From NCBI GenBank assembly GCA_016722945.1, contig JAEQMT010000010.1, positions 575,765 through 639,764 of the forward strand: DNA of 64,000 nt, read 5' to 3'. Position 1 is the first letter of the stretch; each line of letters starts with the position of its first letter. Positions 18,587 to 28,356 of this stretch are shown here, piece by piece. The notes under the pieces are model-generated. The model ran no database searches. It worked only from the letters and a program-made list of their open reading frames with translations, and was not told the origin of the DNA. Position numbers and translations under genes: made by a program. This stretch comes from Desulfofustis sp. PB-SRB1. GTDB taxonomy: Bacteria > Desulfobacterota > Desulfobulbia > Desulfobulbales > Desulfocapsaceae.

Positions 18587-19951
18587 TCATTCGATGATTT
18601 CCAGGGTTTTCAGTTTCTTGTGCAGATGTGATCGTTCCAGACCGATGAGCTCCGCCGTCTTGGAGATATTTCCCTGATTTTCGGCAAGCTTCGCGGCCAG
18701 GTAGTCACGTTCAAACAAGCGGCGTGCCTCTTTGAAATCACCCACCAACATGAGAGTATTTCCGGCGGTGCCAACCTCTGGTTGCGGAGCCGCCCCATCT
18801 AAAAACGGGGTTACGTGGCCGACATCGATGTTTTCTTCCGGGCACATGATGCAGAGACGCTCGATAAAATTGCGCAGCTCACGGACGTTGCCCGGCCACC
18901 GGCTGTTCATCATGGCCTGCAGGGCTTCGCTGGAAAATGTTTTGCGGGGCAGTCCCTTTTCGTATAGCTGGGTCAGCAGATCGGCAACCAGCAGCGGAAT
19001 ATCATCGACTCGTTCATCGAGGCTGGGGACCCGGATCGGCACCACGTTGAGGCGGTAAAAGAGATCGGCACGGAAGGTTCCTTCACTGATCTCCTGTTCA
19101 AGATCTTTGTTGGTTGCCGCCAGTACCCGGACGTTGACCTCGAATGTTTTCTGCCCGCCGACCCGTTCAAATTTCTGCTCCTGCAGGATGCGCAAAATTT
19201 TTGCCTGCGTTTTCAGGCTCATGTCGCCGATCTCGTCGAGAAACAGGATGCCGCCGTCGGCCTGATCGAACTTGCCCCGCTTGTGGGTATGGGCGCCGGT
19301 AAACGAGCCTTTGACGTGGCCGAACAATTCTGATTCGATCAACTCCTCGGGAATGGCCGCGCAATTGACTTCAATCATCGGTCGATGGGAGCATTTTGAG
19401 AGCTGGTGAATGGTTTGCGCCACCAGTTCCTTGCCGGTACCGTGATCGCCGCGGATCAGCACCCAGGAATCGGTCGGCGCCACCGTTTCGATCTGGGTGC
19501 GCAACTCCCTGATTGCCTGTGACTCGCCGGTAATCGATGATTTTTTGACCGCACGCTCGCGCAGCAGTTGATTGTCCTGTTCCAGCTGGGCGACACGCAG
19601 CCCGGCGCCGATGGAAATAATGACTTTGTCGTATGAAAGGGGCTTTTCGATAAAATCCTGGGCCCCGCTCTGCACCGCCTGCACCGCCGTCTCGATGGTG
19701 CCGTGGCCGGAAATCATGATAACCGGCAGATTGTAGGTGGATTTGATATGGTGCAGGGCGCTCATACCGTCCATCCCTTCACCGAGCCAGATATCCAGCA
19801 GCACCAAGTCGACCCGTTCCTCGGCCAGGATTTTTAACCCTTGCTCAGCATTTTCCGCACTGAACGGGGAAAATCCCTCGTCCTCGAGGATACCTGATAA
19901 CGACTCCCGGATCCCCGGCTCGTCATCGATGATTAAAACCGATTTCTTCAT
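18587..19951 (-). CDS. ntrX: Sigma-54-dependent response regulator NtrX-like
   Basis: A 454-residue NtrC-family activator. The receiver domain (residues 1-120) has IIDDEP, phosphoacceptor Asp53 (VLLDIWLG) and a KPL lysine. The AAA+ domain has a P-loop reading GDHGTGKE instead of the usual GESGTGKE, a sigma-54 contact loop GSFTGA in place of GAFTGA, and Walker [11 protein letters not shown]. The C-terminus has a Fis-type helix-turn-helix, [20 protein letters not shown]. The sensor gene ntrY is 24 bases upstream. NtrYX systems affect nitrogen metabolism and redox or respiratory control in proteobacteria; the signal here is unknown. Confidence 0.92.
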   Translation of the reverse strand: MKKSVLIIDDEPGIRESLSGILEDEGFSPFSAENAEQGLKILAEERVDLVLLDIWLGEGMDGMSALHHIKSTYNLPVIMISGHGTIETAVQAVQSGAQDFIEKPLSYDKVIISIGAGLRVAQLEQDNQLLRERAVKKSSITGESQAIRELRTQIETVAPTDSWVLIRGDHGTGKELVAQTIHQLSKCSHRPMIEVNCAAIPEELIESELFGHVKGSFTGAHTHKRGKFDQADGGILFLDEIGDMSLKTQAKILRILQEQKFERVGGQKTFEVNVRVLAATNKDLEQEISEGTFRADLFYRLNVVPIRVPSLDERVDDIPLLVADLLTQLYEKGLPRKTFSSEALQAMMNSRWPGNVRELRNFIERLCIMCPEENIDVGHVTPFLDGAAPQPEVGTAGNTLMLVGDFKEARRLFERDYLAAKLAENQGNISKTAELIGLERSHLHKKLKTLEIIE

Positions 19952-19975
19952 TGCACCATACGTATATGCAAGACC

Positions 19976-22324
19976 CTAGAGATATTCAACCGGCTCATCG
20001 TCCGGGCTGTCGTCGATTTTTTCGCTCATGGGCAGTTCGATGATAAATATGGCCCCCTGTGGCACGTTGTCCTCAGCACGAATAGTGCCGTTATGGTCGG
20101 TGACGATGGTTGAGACAATGGCGAGGCCGAGGCCGGTTCCCGATTTTTTGGTTGAGAAGTAGGGCTCGAACAGTTTTTGTTTTATATGGTTGTCTATGCC
20201 TTTGCCGTTGTCGGCAACGGTAATGGTTACCCGGCGTGAAACCGCGCTGGCGCTAAGGGTGATCGCGATTTCACCGCCCTCGGGTAAGGCGGCGACACCG
20301 TTGTCGAGCAGATTTATCAGACACCGCTTGATCTGCTCGGGATCGAACATGAAGGGTGCAACCACATTTTTTTGAGTAAAGGTGAAGCTGATACCGTCAT
20401 GCGCCTCTTCATACAATACCATGGTGTCGCGAATCAGGGCGGGCAGATCGGCAACGCTTTTTTTCAGTGTAGGCATGCGGGCGAATTGTGAGAACTCGGT
20501 AACCAGGCGGCGGATTTCTTCCACCTGGGTGATGATTGTTTGTGTACAGCGATCAAAGACCTCGTCGTTGGCCTTGAGAATCTCCGGATAGCGCCGCCGC
20601 AAACGCTGGGCGGAGAGTTGAATGGGGGTGAGCGGGTTTTTTATCTCGTGGGCAATACGCCGCGCCACCTCACGCCATGCCGCCATGCGCTGCATTTTTT
20701 CCAGTTTGGTCAGATTGTCAAAGACCAGAACAAAGCCGAGCGGGTTGCCTTCGTCGTTTTCCAGTTTGGTAAACTTGATCAGCAGTGAGAGATTGGTGCG
20801 ATTCAGGGTTACCTTGAGGTGGCGTTCGATTGAGGTTTTATCACTGATGTAAAGTTCTTCGATAAAACGATCAAAAATCAGGGCGTAACTTCGCGGCATG
20901 GCCTCGCGATAGGTAATACCGATGAAGTTGGCCCGTTCTATGCCCAGAAGATGTTCGGCAAAGTGATTGACGGTAGTGATGCGGCCGTGATCATCAAGCG
21001 ATATCACCCCGGCGGAGACGTTCTGCAAAATTATTTCCATGTGCCGCCGCCGTTGCTCCGCCTCCAGCGAACTCTGGGCAAGTGCCTGATTGGCCTCCGC
21101 CAGCTTTTGGTTGCTGAAGTTGATGTTGGCCGTCATCGCGTTGAATGAGGTGATGAGCTGGCCGATTTCATCTTCGGAGTGGGGCTTCATGGTGAAATTG
21201 AAATCACCTTCGGAAATGCGTCTGGTGGCCGCCACCAGATTGTCCACCGGCTCGGTGATACTGCGGGAAATACGCAAGCCGAACCAGATAGCGGCAAAGA
21301 AGATAAGCAGGGTCACCAGCAATAATACAAGCAGCAGCCAGAATTTAAACGGGCCCTTGAGCAGTTTGAGCTGGCGGTAGCTCTCGATCCCCTCGCTGAT
21401 CTGAGCCATTTTTTCAAGTTTATCCTGTTCGATCAGAAGAGTGGTGATCAAGATGAATGGGGGGGCGATGGTTTGTTGAGATGAAAGCTTGCGGACGTCG
21501 CGAATGAGCTCACCCCGATTGGAGTCTTGCAGCAGCGACTTGATACTGTTTTCATTTTTGACCTGTTGCACGGTTGCGGCGGGAATATCGGGTACCAGAA
21601 CACCTTGAAAATCGGTGGTGGTTTCCATGAGCTCAGTGCCGTCCAGAGTTGAGATGAGGGTGAGGGCGGCGGGAATTCCCGGCGGAGCAAGGGTCAGTGA
21701 GTCGGCCAGAGTCGCGGCCAGTTGCCGGCTATCAGGCCGGCTCGGCCATAGTTCGCTCAGGCGAGTATCGACCCGCTCACCGGCAATAGCTGCCTGCTCC
21801 CGGGTGTGGCTTATCTGATCGCGGGCAAGCTGGAGCGATTGGTTGAGGGAATCTTCGATCCGGAAGTTGAACCAGTACTCAACGCTTGATGATATAAATT
21901 GCAGAGCGATCACAAACAACAAAACGGCGGGAATAAGGGACAAAGACAGAAAGGAGACCACCAGCTTTGTTCGAAGCCTGGATCCGAGAATATTGAGTTT
22001 TCGCTCGAAAAGGAGTTCGGCCAGATTTCTCAACACCAGGTAGACGACAATGATAATAAGAATGACATTGAGATTGATGAGGGCGAAAATAATGATATTG
22101 CTGTTGACGGGCAAAGAAACATCGGCATTGAACAGTCGTGCCTGCAGCCAGATAAAAAGAGGGATCAGGCAGATGCAGAAGCCGATGACGCGGCGCACCA
22201 GCTTTTTTTTCTTGTACCGCTCCGCTTGTGTGATAAGCGGTTTGTAGGGGGGGGGCAATTCCGCTGCCCGCTGCCCGTCTTCCCGGGGGTGTTGGCCTGC
22301 TATCGTGTTGATTCGGTTCGCCAT
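19976..22324 (-). CDS. ntrY: Membrane sensor histidine kinase NtrY-like
   Basis: A sensor kinase of about 782 residues. Membrane spans near the N-terminus (IGFCICLIPLFIWLQARL, NLNVILIIIVVYLVL, VVSFLSLSLIPAVLLFVIAL) precede a periplasmic region, another span (FWLLLVLLLVTLLIFFAAIW), a HAMP domain, a PAS domain (SAGVISLDDHGRITTVN), the H-box RRIAHEIKNPLTPIQLSAQR and an ATPase domain with DNGKGID and GTGLGLAIV. Start at 22324 (MANRINTIAGQ) avoids overlap with DUF4390; an upstream start at 22375 would overlap by 17 bases. It pairs with NtrX. Confidence 0.92.
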   Translation of the reverse strand: MANRINTIAGQHPREDGQRAAELPPPYKPLITQAERYKKKKLVRRVIGFCICLIPLFIWLQARLFNADVSLPVNSNIIIFALINLNVILIIIVVYLVLRNLAELLFERKLNILGSRLRTKLVVSFLSLSLIPAVLLFVIALQFISSSVEYWFNFRIEDSLNQSLQLARDQISHTREQAAIAGERVDTRLSELWPSRPDSRQLAATLADSLTLAPPGIPAALTLISTLDGTELMETTTDFQGVLVPDIPAATVQQVKNENSIKSLLQDSNRGELIRDVRKLSSQQTIAPPFILITTLLIEQDKLEKMAQISEGIESYRQLKLLKGPFKFWLLLVLLLVTLLIFFAAIWFGLRISRSITEPVDNLVAATRRISEGDFNFTMKPHSEDEIGQLITSFNAMTANINFSNQKLAEANQALAQSSLEAEQRRRHMEIILQNVSAGVISLDDHGRITTVNHFAEHLLGIERANFIGITYREAMPRSYALIFDRFIEELYISDKTSIERHLKVTLNRTNLSLLIKFTKLENDEGNPLGFVLVFDNLTKLEKMQRMAAWREVARRIAHEIKNPLTPIQLSAQRLRRRYPEILKANDEVFDRCTQTIITQVEEIRRLVTEFSQFARMPTLKKSVADLPALIRDTMVLYEEAHDGISFTFTQKNVVAPFMFDPEQIKRCLINLLDNGVAALPEGGEIAITLSASAVSRRVTITVADNGKGIDNHIKQKLFEPYFSTKKSGTGLGLAIVSTIVTDHNGTIRAEDNVPQGAIFIIELPMSEKIDDSPDDEPVEYL

Positions 22325-22358
22325 GAGAGTGGGCTCAATCCTCTGCTGCCGGTTACCA

Positions 22359-22940
22359 TCAGTAGCGAAATTCAATGGAATGCCAGGGGGTGTCTAAATC
22401 CCACCAACTCATAAATGGGAGAACATTGTGGAGGCTCAGCGGCAGGGTGGTTTCATCCATGGTGGCCTTGAGTCTTAAGCGATAGGTGCCTTCGGCTTCC
22501 AGCCCGCTTAATTCCGTCACTTTCATCCCATTGATTTCACTGAATAAAGCAATCGCTTCGGAGAGCGTTTCGATGATATATTGGTCTCGGTTCTGCTCAT
22601 CGGCCTCGATGATATAGATCTCCTTAAGGGTGTCGTAGCGCAGGGTATGATAAAACTGGTGGCTGGTGAGTTGCCGGTTGAACCACATGGATCGGAGCTT
22701 CTCCAGTTCAACGAAAAATGAGAACCTGATCGGGATGCCGCTGTGCAGTCCCTCTATCATCTGGTCGGATACTCCGTTTTGCAATTCCGCGAACAGCAGC
22801 AGATGAGTATCTGAAGTGGTAATGATAATATCGGTAAAAAGTGGTTTGGTGTTTCTGCTTTGGGCGCCGACGAAGTTCGTGCTCAGCAGGGTCAGGGCAG
22901 CAAGGAAGATGATGAAATATATTCGAATTGTTCGCGACAT
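22359..22940 (-). CDS. DUF4390 protein with signal peptide
   Basis: A 193-residue protein. The first 26 residues (MSRTIRIYFIIFLAALTLL..VGAQS) are a Sec signal peptide, and the rest matches the DUF4390 pattern with IRFSFFVELEKLRSMWF and a C-terminal WWDLDTPWHSIEFRY. DUF4390 genes commonly stand directly before ntrY-ntrX in proteobacteria, as here, so it may be a periplasmic or membrane-associated partner of the sensor. The function is unknown. Confidence 0.85.
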   Translation of the reverse strand: MSRTIRIYFIIFLAALTLLSTNFVGAQSRNTKPLFTDIIITTSDTHLLLFAELQNGVSDQMIEGLHSGIPIRFSFFVELEKLRSMWFNRQLTSHQFYHTLRYDTLKEIYIIEADEQNRDQYIIETLSEAIALFSEINGMKVTELSGLEAEGTYRLRLKATMDETTLPLSLHNVLPFMSWWDLDTPWHSIEFRY

Positions 22941-23216
22941 GGCGACGGATTAGACTCTGATAGTATGGAAAAACGTATATGCTCCCGGAACTGTACGGCA
23001 ATTATTCCGGACATAGTACCTGAGAGGGGTGGGTGTGTCCATTTCTTGTTCGGTATCGCCTCGATAATGGTGAGGTGGGTAAATATACTTGACCCGTATA
23101 GATAAATAATTTAACGGTGGAGCACGTAATATCTCATTATACTCATACGGTGCGATAAACCATTAACACCTTACCCGGCATCGAGATGAACTCCGATGAC
23201 GGGTGCACTCACATCC

Positions 23217-23504
23217 ATGTCCCCTCGTCCCAGGAAAATACGACGCTGTTCCGGGCAGTTTCGCGGCCGGGCTTTCAAGCCAACCGGCACGCCGCTTGAT
23301 GCTCTTACCCAGGTGCCGCTGTATCGAGATGAATTGGAAACACTTAAATTGTGTGACGGCATGGGGTTTACCCAGCAGGAGGCCGGCCTGAAAATGGGGA
23401 TTTCACGAGGTACGGTGCAACGCATTATAACCGGGGCACGCAAAAAGATAGCCGTTGCCCTTAACGAAGGGCAGGCTCTGGTATTTGTTGACCAGGACCT
23501 ATGA
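23217..23504 (+). CDS. DUF134 family predicted DNA-binding protein
   Basis: A 95-residue protein opening MSPRPRKIRRCSGQFRGRAFKP and carrying a helix-turn-helix (LKLCDGMGFTQQEAGLKMGISRGTVQRIITGARKKI region), as in the DUF134 family. Members are predicted regulators, often next to NifX/NafY-like iron-molybdenum proteins, but none is here. The start at 23217 fits the family N-terminus; an in-frame ATG at 23196 adds seven residues. It stands alone between ntrY-X and rfbB. Targets unknown. Confidence 0.82.
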   Translation: MSPRPRKIRRCSGQFRGRAFKPTGTPLDALTQVPLYRDELETLKLCDGMGFTQQEAGLKMGISRGTVQRIITGARKKIAVALNEGQALVFVDQDL

Positions 23505-23566
23505 CGGCGCGGTAAGGGATCAGTTTATTTTATTACGATACTATCACTTATTCAATCCTCGAGGCT

Positions 23567-24634
23567 ATGACCGATATAACAGAGCAAAGGGTTCTGGTAA
23601 CCGGGGGGTGCGGTTTCATCGGCGCCAACTTTATCCATTTTATGCGCCGGGCGTGGCCACGGGCGAGGATTGTAAACCTCGACAGCCTGACCTATGCTGG
23701 TAATCCCGCCAGTCTTAAGGGAATTGAAGAAGGGGAGCGGTATCGGTTTGTCCATGGCGATATCCGTGATGGTGAACTGCTTGGCTCTTTATGCGCTCAG
23801 GAGCACTTTACCCACATTGTCCACTTCGCCGCCGAATCGCACGTGGATCGCTCCATCGTCGGCCCTGATGAATTTATCAATACCAATATTCACGGCACCT
23901 TCCGGCTGCTGGAGGCGGCCCGTATGATGTGGAACGACTCACCGGATGCACATCGGGATGTGCGTTTTTTGCACATAAGCACTGACGAGGTATATGGATC
24001 ATTAGGAAAAACCGGCGCCTTTCATGAAGAAACGCCCTATGATCCGCGCTCACCCTATTCCGCCTCAAAGGCGGCGTCCGATCATCTCAGTTCAGCCTAC
24101 TACCACACCTACGGCGTACCGGTTGTCATAACCAATTGTTCCAACAATTACGGACCCTTCCAGTTTCCTGAAAAACTCATTCCCCTCATGTTCCTTCATG
24201 CTCTTGAGGGCAAATTCCTGCCCGTCTACGGTGATGGTGGGAACGTGCGTGACTGGCTCTACGTTGAAGATCACTGCCGGGCACTGTGCAGAGTTCTGGA
24301 AAGAGGCAGACCAGGACGCTCGTATAATATCGGCGGCAACAGCGAAAAAACCAATCTCGAAGTCGTAACGCTGATTTGTGATTTGCTCGATGAACAGGTG
24401 GGCCCGCTGGCCTCGGGCGAGCCGCGACGCTCACTCATCTCCTTTGTCACTGATCGCCCCGGCCATGACCGTCGCTATGCCATTGATGCCTCACGGATAC
24501 GAGACGAACTTGGCTGGCAGCCGGCGGTTGATTTTGAGGCGGGCATGAAGCTTACAATTAAGTGGTATCTCACGAATACCGAGTGGCTGGCAACGATGCG
24601 CGACGGCTCGTATCGGATAGATCATGGGCGGTGA
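23567..24634 (+). CDS. rfbB: dTDP-glucose 4,6-dehydratase
   Basis: A 355-residue short-chain dehydrogenase/reductase: NAD-binding VTGGCGFIGANFIHFM, STDEVYGSLG with the catalytic Thr-Asp-Glu, and the active-site YSASKAASD Tyr-Lys pair. It converts dTDP-glucose to dTDP-4-keto-6-deoxyglucose, step two of dTDP-rhamnose synthesis for O-antigen or other surface polysaccharide. rfbC follows six bases later. rfbA and rfbD are not in the window, so the pathway is split. Confidence 0.96.
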   Translation: MTDITEQRVLVTGGCGFIGANFIHFMRRAWPRARIVNLDSLTYAGNPASLKGIEEGERYRFVHGDIRDGELLGSLCAQEHFTHIVHFAAESHVDRSIVGPDEFINTNIHGTFRLLEAARMMWNDSPDAHRDVRFLHISTDEVYGSLGKTGAFHEETPYDPRSPYSASKAASDHLSSAYYHTYGVPVVITNCSNNYGPFQFPEKLIPLMFLHALEGKFLPVYGDGGNVRDWLYVEDHCRALCRVLERGRPGRSYNIGGNSEKTNLEVVTLICDLLDEQVGPLASGEPRRSLISFVTDRPGHDRRYAIDASRIRDELGWQPAVDFEAGMKLTIKWYLTNTEWLATMRDGSYRIDHGR

Positions 24635-24640
24635 GTCGCG

Positions 24641-25186
24641 GTGAAGATACTGCCAACCCGCATACCGGAGGTGTTGATTGTCGAGCCGGACGTCTTTGGT
24701 GACGAGCGCGGCTTTTTTATGGAAAGTTTCAATGAGCGTAAGTGGCGGGAGGCCACCGGTCTGCATGGGTCTTTCGTGCAGGATAACCATTCACGTTCGA
24801 CCCGTGGCGTGCTCAGGGGACTACACTACCAGTTGAGTCGACCGCAGGGTAAACTGGTGCGGGTAACGGCGGGAGAGGTCTTTGACGTTGCCGTTGATCT
24901 GCGCCGATCATCTGAGTATTTTGGCCTCTGGGCCGGGGTACGCCTCAGTGAACACAATCATCGCCAGTTCTGGGTGCCGCCTGGGTTTGCCCACGGTTTT
25001 CTGGTGCTCTCCGAGCGTGCCGATTTTCTCTATAAGACTACCGAATTCTATTACCCTGATGATGAGCGGGTGATCATCTGGAACGATCCGGATTTGGCCA
25101 TTTCTTGGCCCGATGAGGTAACTCCCCGTCTCTCCGCCAAGGATGGCGCCGCCCCACCGCTCAGCGATGCGGACGTATATCCATAA
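24641..25186 (+). CDS. rfbC: dTDP-4-dehydrorhamnose 3,5-epimerase
   Basis: A 181-residue cupin-fold epimerase with VQDNHSRSTRGVLRGLHYQ, in which the His of RGLHYQ is the catalytic base, then FDVAVDLRRSS, FWVPPGFAHGFLVLSE and YYPDDERVIIWNDPDL. It acts after RfbB in dTDP-rhamnose synthesis. The start is GTG at 24641 (VKILPTRIPEVLIVEPDVF), six bases after the rfbB stop. The gene converges with the kinase gene 15 bases later. Confidence 0.95.
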   Translation: MKILPTRIPEVLIVEPDVFGDERGFFMESFNERKWREATGLHGSFVQDNHSRSTRGVLRGLHYQLSRPQGKLVRVTAGEVFDVAVDLRRSSEYFGLWAGVRLSEHNHRQFWVPPGFAHGFLVLSERADFLYKTTEFYYPDDERVIIWNDPDLAISWPDEVTPRLSAKDGAAPPLSDADVYP

Positions 25187-25200
25187 TCTCCAGAGCGTCG

Positions 25201-26535
25201 CTACCAGGTATCAATGGTGGTAACGGCGAACACATAGCAGGGACAATCCTCGTCCTGAATACCGGCATAGCCCATGTCACTGTTGAGAAACCACCGTTCT
25301 TGGGAGCCGTGCGCGTCGCTGCTCCATATCCATTGCTTGCCTGGATTGAAGAGTTCCGGTGCGGTCTGGTTATAGCACTCATCCAGCAGAGAGAGCAACT
25401 CACTGATGGTGGGAAGGCGCCAGGACCGTATCGCGGCTTCGGGGTGGTCATTGAGTTGATGTATGTAGTGACAGGCCTCTTTCCATGAGAGCGGAAAGTC
25501 GCTGCCCCCCGGTCGCCAGAGCAGTCCGGTGGCCTGATCGAAGATACCATGCTGGTGCTCCCGAAAATCTGAATCGATATAACGTCGGGGACGATTGAGC
25601 TCAGTGAGATCAAGCTGGCGACGTGCCCGTGCACCGCAGAGATTGGCCGGCGAATCTCGCAAGACCTCAGGTACCGGCAGAGAAGGGAACGGCGCTGTTG
25701 TAACCGGGCAGAGGGGAGCATGTAAGCTCAGGTTTTGCAGACTCTCTTTCATTTCGGCGGCGGATTGAAACCGTTTGTCCGGATCCCATTGCAGACCGAT
25801 ATGGAAAAACTGATCCCACTGTTCATCATAGCGGGGATTGATCAGCGACAAGGGGAAACTCTGCATACCCGGCAGGCTGCCCGTCAACATCCGATAGAGC
25901 AAAACCGCGGCACTGTAACAATCAGCCCTGTGGTCTACCTGATGGGGATTCTTCTGCTGCTCTGGCGGGGTGTAATAGGGTGAGCCGATCTGCATGTTCG
26001 GTGGCCCGGCAAAGGAGACGCCTGAGACCAATGCCATGCCGAAGTCACAGATTTTTACCCGGTCTTCATCGGTTACCAGGATATTGTGGGGCTTGATATC
26101 TCGATGCACGATCTGGCGATGGTGCAGGTAGTCGAGTCCATCGAGCATCTGAACTCCGTATTGAAGTACTTTTTCCGCGGCAATAGGCCGTGAGGGCTGT
26201 TCCACCTCGAAACGCTCGCCAAGCATGATGCCGAGGTTGTTACAGATATATTCCATGGTGAAGAACGGTCTGCCCTGCTGGTCGCGGTCAAAATCCCATA
26301 CCGAAGCGATATGAGGGTGATGCAATGATGCCTGGGTTTTCGCTTCGGTAAGAAAGATCTGCTCGAGTTGGTCAGCGTCCATGGTAATCTGCATGGCCTC
26401 TGATGGTTCAAGAACCTTGAGGGCGACAACACGCTCGATGACCGGGGTGAGCGCCTTGAAGACAATCCCCATGCCACCTTTGCCAAGGCGTTTGAGTAAA
26501 CTATAGCGTCCGACGGTTTGTGGAGTTTTGCTCAT
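25201..26535 (-). CDS. Ser/Thr protein kinase fused to DUF1566 domain
   Basis: A 444-residue protein. Residues 8-275 form a Hanks-type kinase with glycine loop LGKGGMGIVF, Lys40 (VVALKV), catalytic HRDIKPHN (Asp146) and CDFG (Asp164), so all key residues are present. After a linker, residues 325-440 form a DUF1566 (Lcl C-terminal-like) domain: HGIFDQATGLLWRP, SWKEACHYIHQLN, SWRLPTISELLSLLD, with a Trp-rich end. No membrane span is visible, so unlike PknB types it is probably cytoplasmic. It overlaps the upstream phosphoesterase by ATGA; the pair may act oppositely or on one signal. Confidence 0.92.
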   Translation of the reverse strand: MSKTPQTVGRYSLLKRLGKGGMGIVFKALTPVIERVVALKVLEPSEAMQITMDADQLEQIFLTEAKTQASLHHPHIASVWDFDRDQQGRPFFTMEYICNNLGIMLGERFEVEQPSRPIAAEKVLQYGVQMLDGLDYLHHRQIVHRDIKPHNILVTDEDRVKICDFGMALVSGVSFAGPPNMQIGSPYYTPPEQQKNPHQVDHRADCYSAAVLLYRMLTGSLPGMQSFPLSLINPRYDEQWDQFFHIGLQWDPDKRFQSAAEMKESLQNLSLHAPLCPVTTAPFPSLPVPEVLRDSPANLCGARARRQLDLTELNRPRRYIDSDFREHQHGIFDQATGLLWRPGGSDFPLSWKEACHYIHQLNDHPEAAIRSWRLPTISELLSLLDECYNQTAPELFNPGKQWIWSSDAHGSQERWFLNSDMGYAGIQDEDCPCYVFAVTTIDTW

Positions 26536-27263
26536 TGCAGACGGGAAGCGTTGACCACCGGCAATCCCCGTTCACGGATCAGCCGGACGGTGGTGGCGAC
26601 ATCATAGGCAATTGAACGGAGCATAATGAAATCAGCCGGTATATCCCAAATGCAATATTTAGCGTTTTTATCACTGCTGTCTCTCGGCTGACCGACACTG
26701 CCGGGAATAATAAGGTGCCGATCATTTGGTGAAAGCTCGGTGGTGCCGGGGCGAAGGGAGTGAGTGTGGATGATGCCCTCTTTGTTGCGTGTAAAGAGGG
26801 AAAGCCCATGGGTATGTCCGCAAAAACAGATCCGCTCATCATAGCTGTAAAATATACGAGACAACCGGGTGGGTGAGGGGTGAAAGAGATACGTGGTGAG
26901 CGAGGAGGGCGGGCACCCATGGACGAATCGGGCCTCATGGCGCAGTGCAACATAGGGCAGTTCCTTCACCCAGGTGGCATTGGCGGGGCTGAGCAGTTCT
27001 CTGGTAATATCGATTGACTGCTGGGTAATTGGGTTTAGCCGGTTGTAGCAGGCAGGGTTGAAAAGGGCCAGTTCGTGGTTTCCCATAACGGAAAGAACCC
27101 CTCGCGCCCGCAACTGATCAATTACTTCATTTGGTTCCGGGCCATACCCGATATTGTCTCCAAGAGAAATGATACCCTCGATATTCTGCTCATCGATATC
27201 AGCTAAAACGGCCTGCAATGCCCTGAAATTACCATGAATATCAGCGACAATGGCAATTCGCAT
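26532..27263 (-). CDS. Calcineurin-like metallophosphoesterase
   Basis: A 243-residue metallophosphoesterase of the YfcE/diadenosine tetraphosphatase-like group. Metal ligands are in VADIHGN, SLGDNIGYGPEP, VMGNHE and CFCGHTHG, followed by PGSVGQPRD. Start at 27263 (MRIAIVADIHG) fits the family, with the ORF extension to 27296 ignored. It is coupled by ATGA to the Ser/Thr kinase gene, the point of interest here; substrates could be phosphoproteins, cyclic nucleotides or dinucleotides. Confidence 0.9.
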   Translation of the reverse strand: MRIAIVADIHGNFRALQAVLADIDEQNIEGIISLGDNIGYGPEPNEVIDQLRARGVLSVMGNHELALFNPACYNRLNPITQQSIDITRELLSPANATWVKELPYVALRHEARFVHGCPPSSLTTYLFHPSPTRLSRIFYSYDERICFCGHTHGLSLFTRNKEGIIHTHSLRPGTTELSPNDRHLIIPGSVGQPRDSSDKNAKYCIWDIPADFIMLRSIAYDVATTVRLIRERGLPVVNASRLQ

Positions 27264-27381
27264 GACTTCTCTTGGCTCACATGTATCCGCCGCCATGTCA
27301 GGTGCGCCGCCCTGAACCTTAAGACAGTGCCGCTCCGGGCAGTGGGCGCGTCATCTCTCTAAATCGCCAGGATTCGGAAAA

Positions 27382-27819
27382 CTAACCCGAGTACCAGCCG
27401 GGATAGACGATCTCGCCGCCGGTGTGGCCAAGACCAGCGCAAATCGCCAGGCACACCAGATAGAGGATGCGCAGTTCCTTGTTTGAGGCGCCTTTTGTTT
27501 GACGAAAGACGGTGTATGCCAGCGCACAGGCCAGGATGGCGCCAAGCACCAATTTGGTGATGTAAAGCCCCGAGACATCTCCCCCCCAGCCGTATTGCCA
27601 GTCCAACACACCGGTTATATAGACCGGCACAATAAAAATAAGAGCCAATACAATACAGTGCGAGGCCGTCGTGGTGAGATGTTTATGCGGCCATTTAATT
27701 GCCGCGAATGAAAAGAGAACGGCCCCGATCACCAGCCCCATGGGCAGATGCACCAGGGCGGGATGGAGGGGATGAGTGTAGCCGAACATGGCCACGAGAT
27801 TATATATTGAATCTATCAT
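27382..27819 (-). CDS. DUF2231 membrane protein
   Basis: A 145-residue inner-membrane protein with four hydrophobic segments and the DUF2231 signature THPLHPALVHLPMGLVIGAV followed by GVLDWQYGWGG and CLAICAGLGHTGGEIVY. The His residues in membrane segments suggest heme or metal binding. Such genes often stand near cytochrome genes, and here the next upstream gene on the strand is a c-type cytochrome 119 bases away. Function unknown; redox role inferred. Confidence 0.85.
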   Translation of the reverse strand: MIDSIYNLVAMFGYTHPLHPALVHLPMGLVIGAVLFSFAAIKWPHKHLTTTASHCIVLALIFIVPVYITGVLDWQYGWGGDVSGLYITKLVLGAILACALAYTVFRQTKGASNKELRILYLVCLAICAGLGHTGGEIVYPGWYSG

Positions 27820-27938
27820 GGAGCATCTCCCGTTATGTTATGAGCAAAAATATGTATGTTGTCACTGACCCAACGATAAGCGCATCCCGGCAAATCTCAA
27901 CTTCTTTCTTGTTCTGGCATTTTGGGTTTCGACCTCTA

Positions 27939-28259
27939 TTACTGAGTTTTCAACCAGGCGTATATATCCGCTACATCCTGTTTGGGGATCTTTTCTTCCG
28001 AATACTTCGGCATAATGGGTGAGCCGGCGTTTCTCACCGCGGAAAGAAATGCGCTGAAACTGATATTGTTGGCATCGATGATCGGGCCGTCCCCATTTTT
28101 GCCGGTATCGCCGTGACAGGCGTAGCATTTTTGCATGGTGTACCACCGTTTGCCGTCATCGGCATTACCCTCAGGGGTTGTGCAGGCTGTCACCGTGAAA
28201 AGCAGGGCAACACCGATGATGGTGATAAGCCAACCATTGCTAAGCATTACAGGTTTCAT
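27939..28259 (-). CDS. Small c-type cytochrome, probable lipoprotein
   Basis: A 106-residue protein with an N-terminal hydrophobic segment ending in a lipobox-like TVTAC (Cys26), a heme-c site QKCYACHG and a likely axial methionine in GSPIMPKYSEEKI, followed by the helix VADIYAWLKTQ of class I cytochrome c. It is expected to be membrane-anchored in the periplasm and to carry electrons. A strong ribosome site (GGGAGAAC) precedes it. It is adjacent to the DUF2231 gene, with which it may form a redox unit. Confidence 0.88.
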   Translation of the reverse strand: MKPVMLSNGWLITIIGVALLFTVTACTTPEGNADDGKRWYTMQKCYACHGDTGKNGDGPIIDANNISFSAFLSAVRNAGSPIMPKYSEEKIPKQDVADIYAWLKTQ

Positions 28260-28356
28260 GATGTTCTCCCTCAGATAAAATGATATTTGTGTACCGCTTG
28301 CCCGCCGATCGCAGGTGAAGCGGAAGTGTAGCCAAACACCTCATATATTGCAAGAT

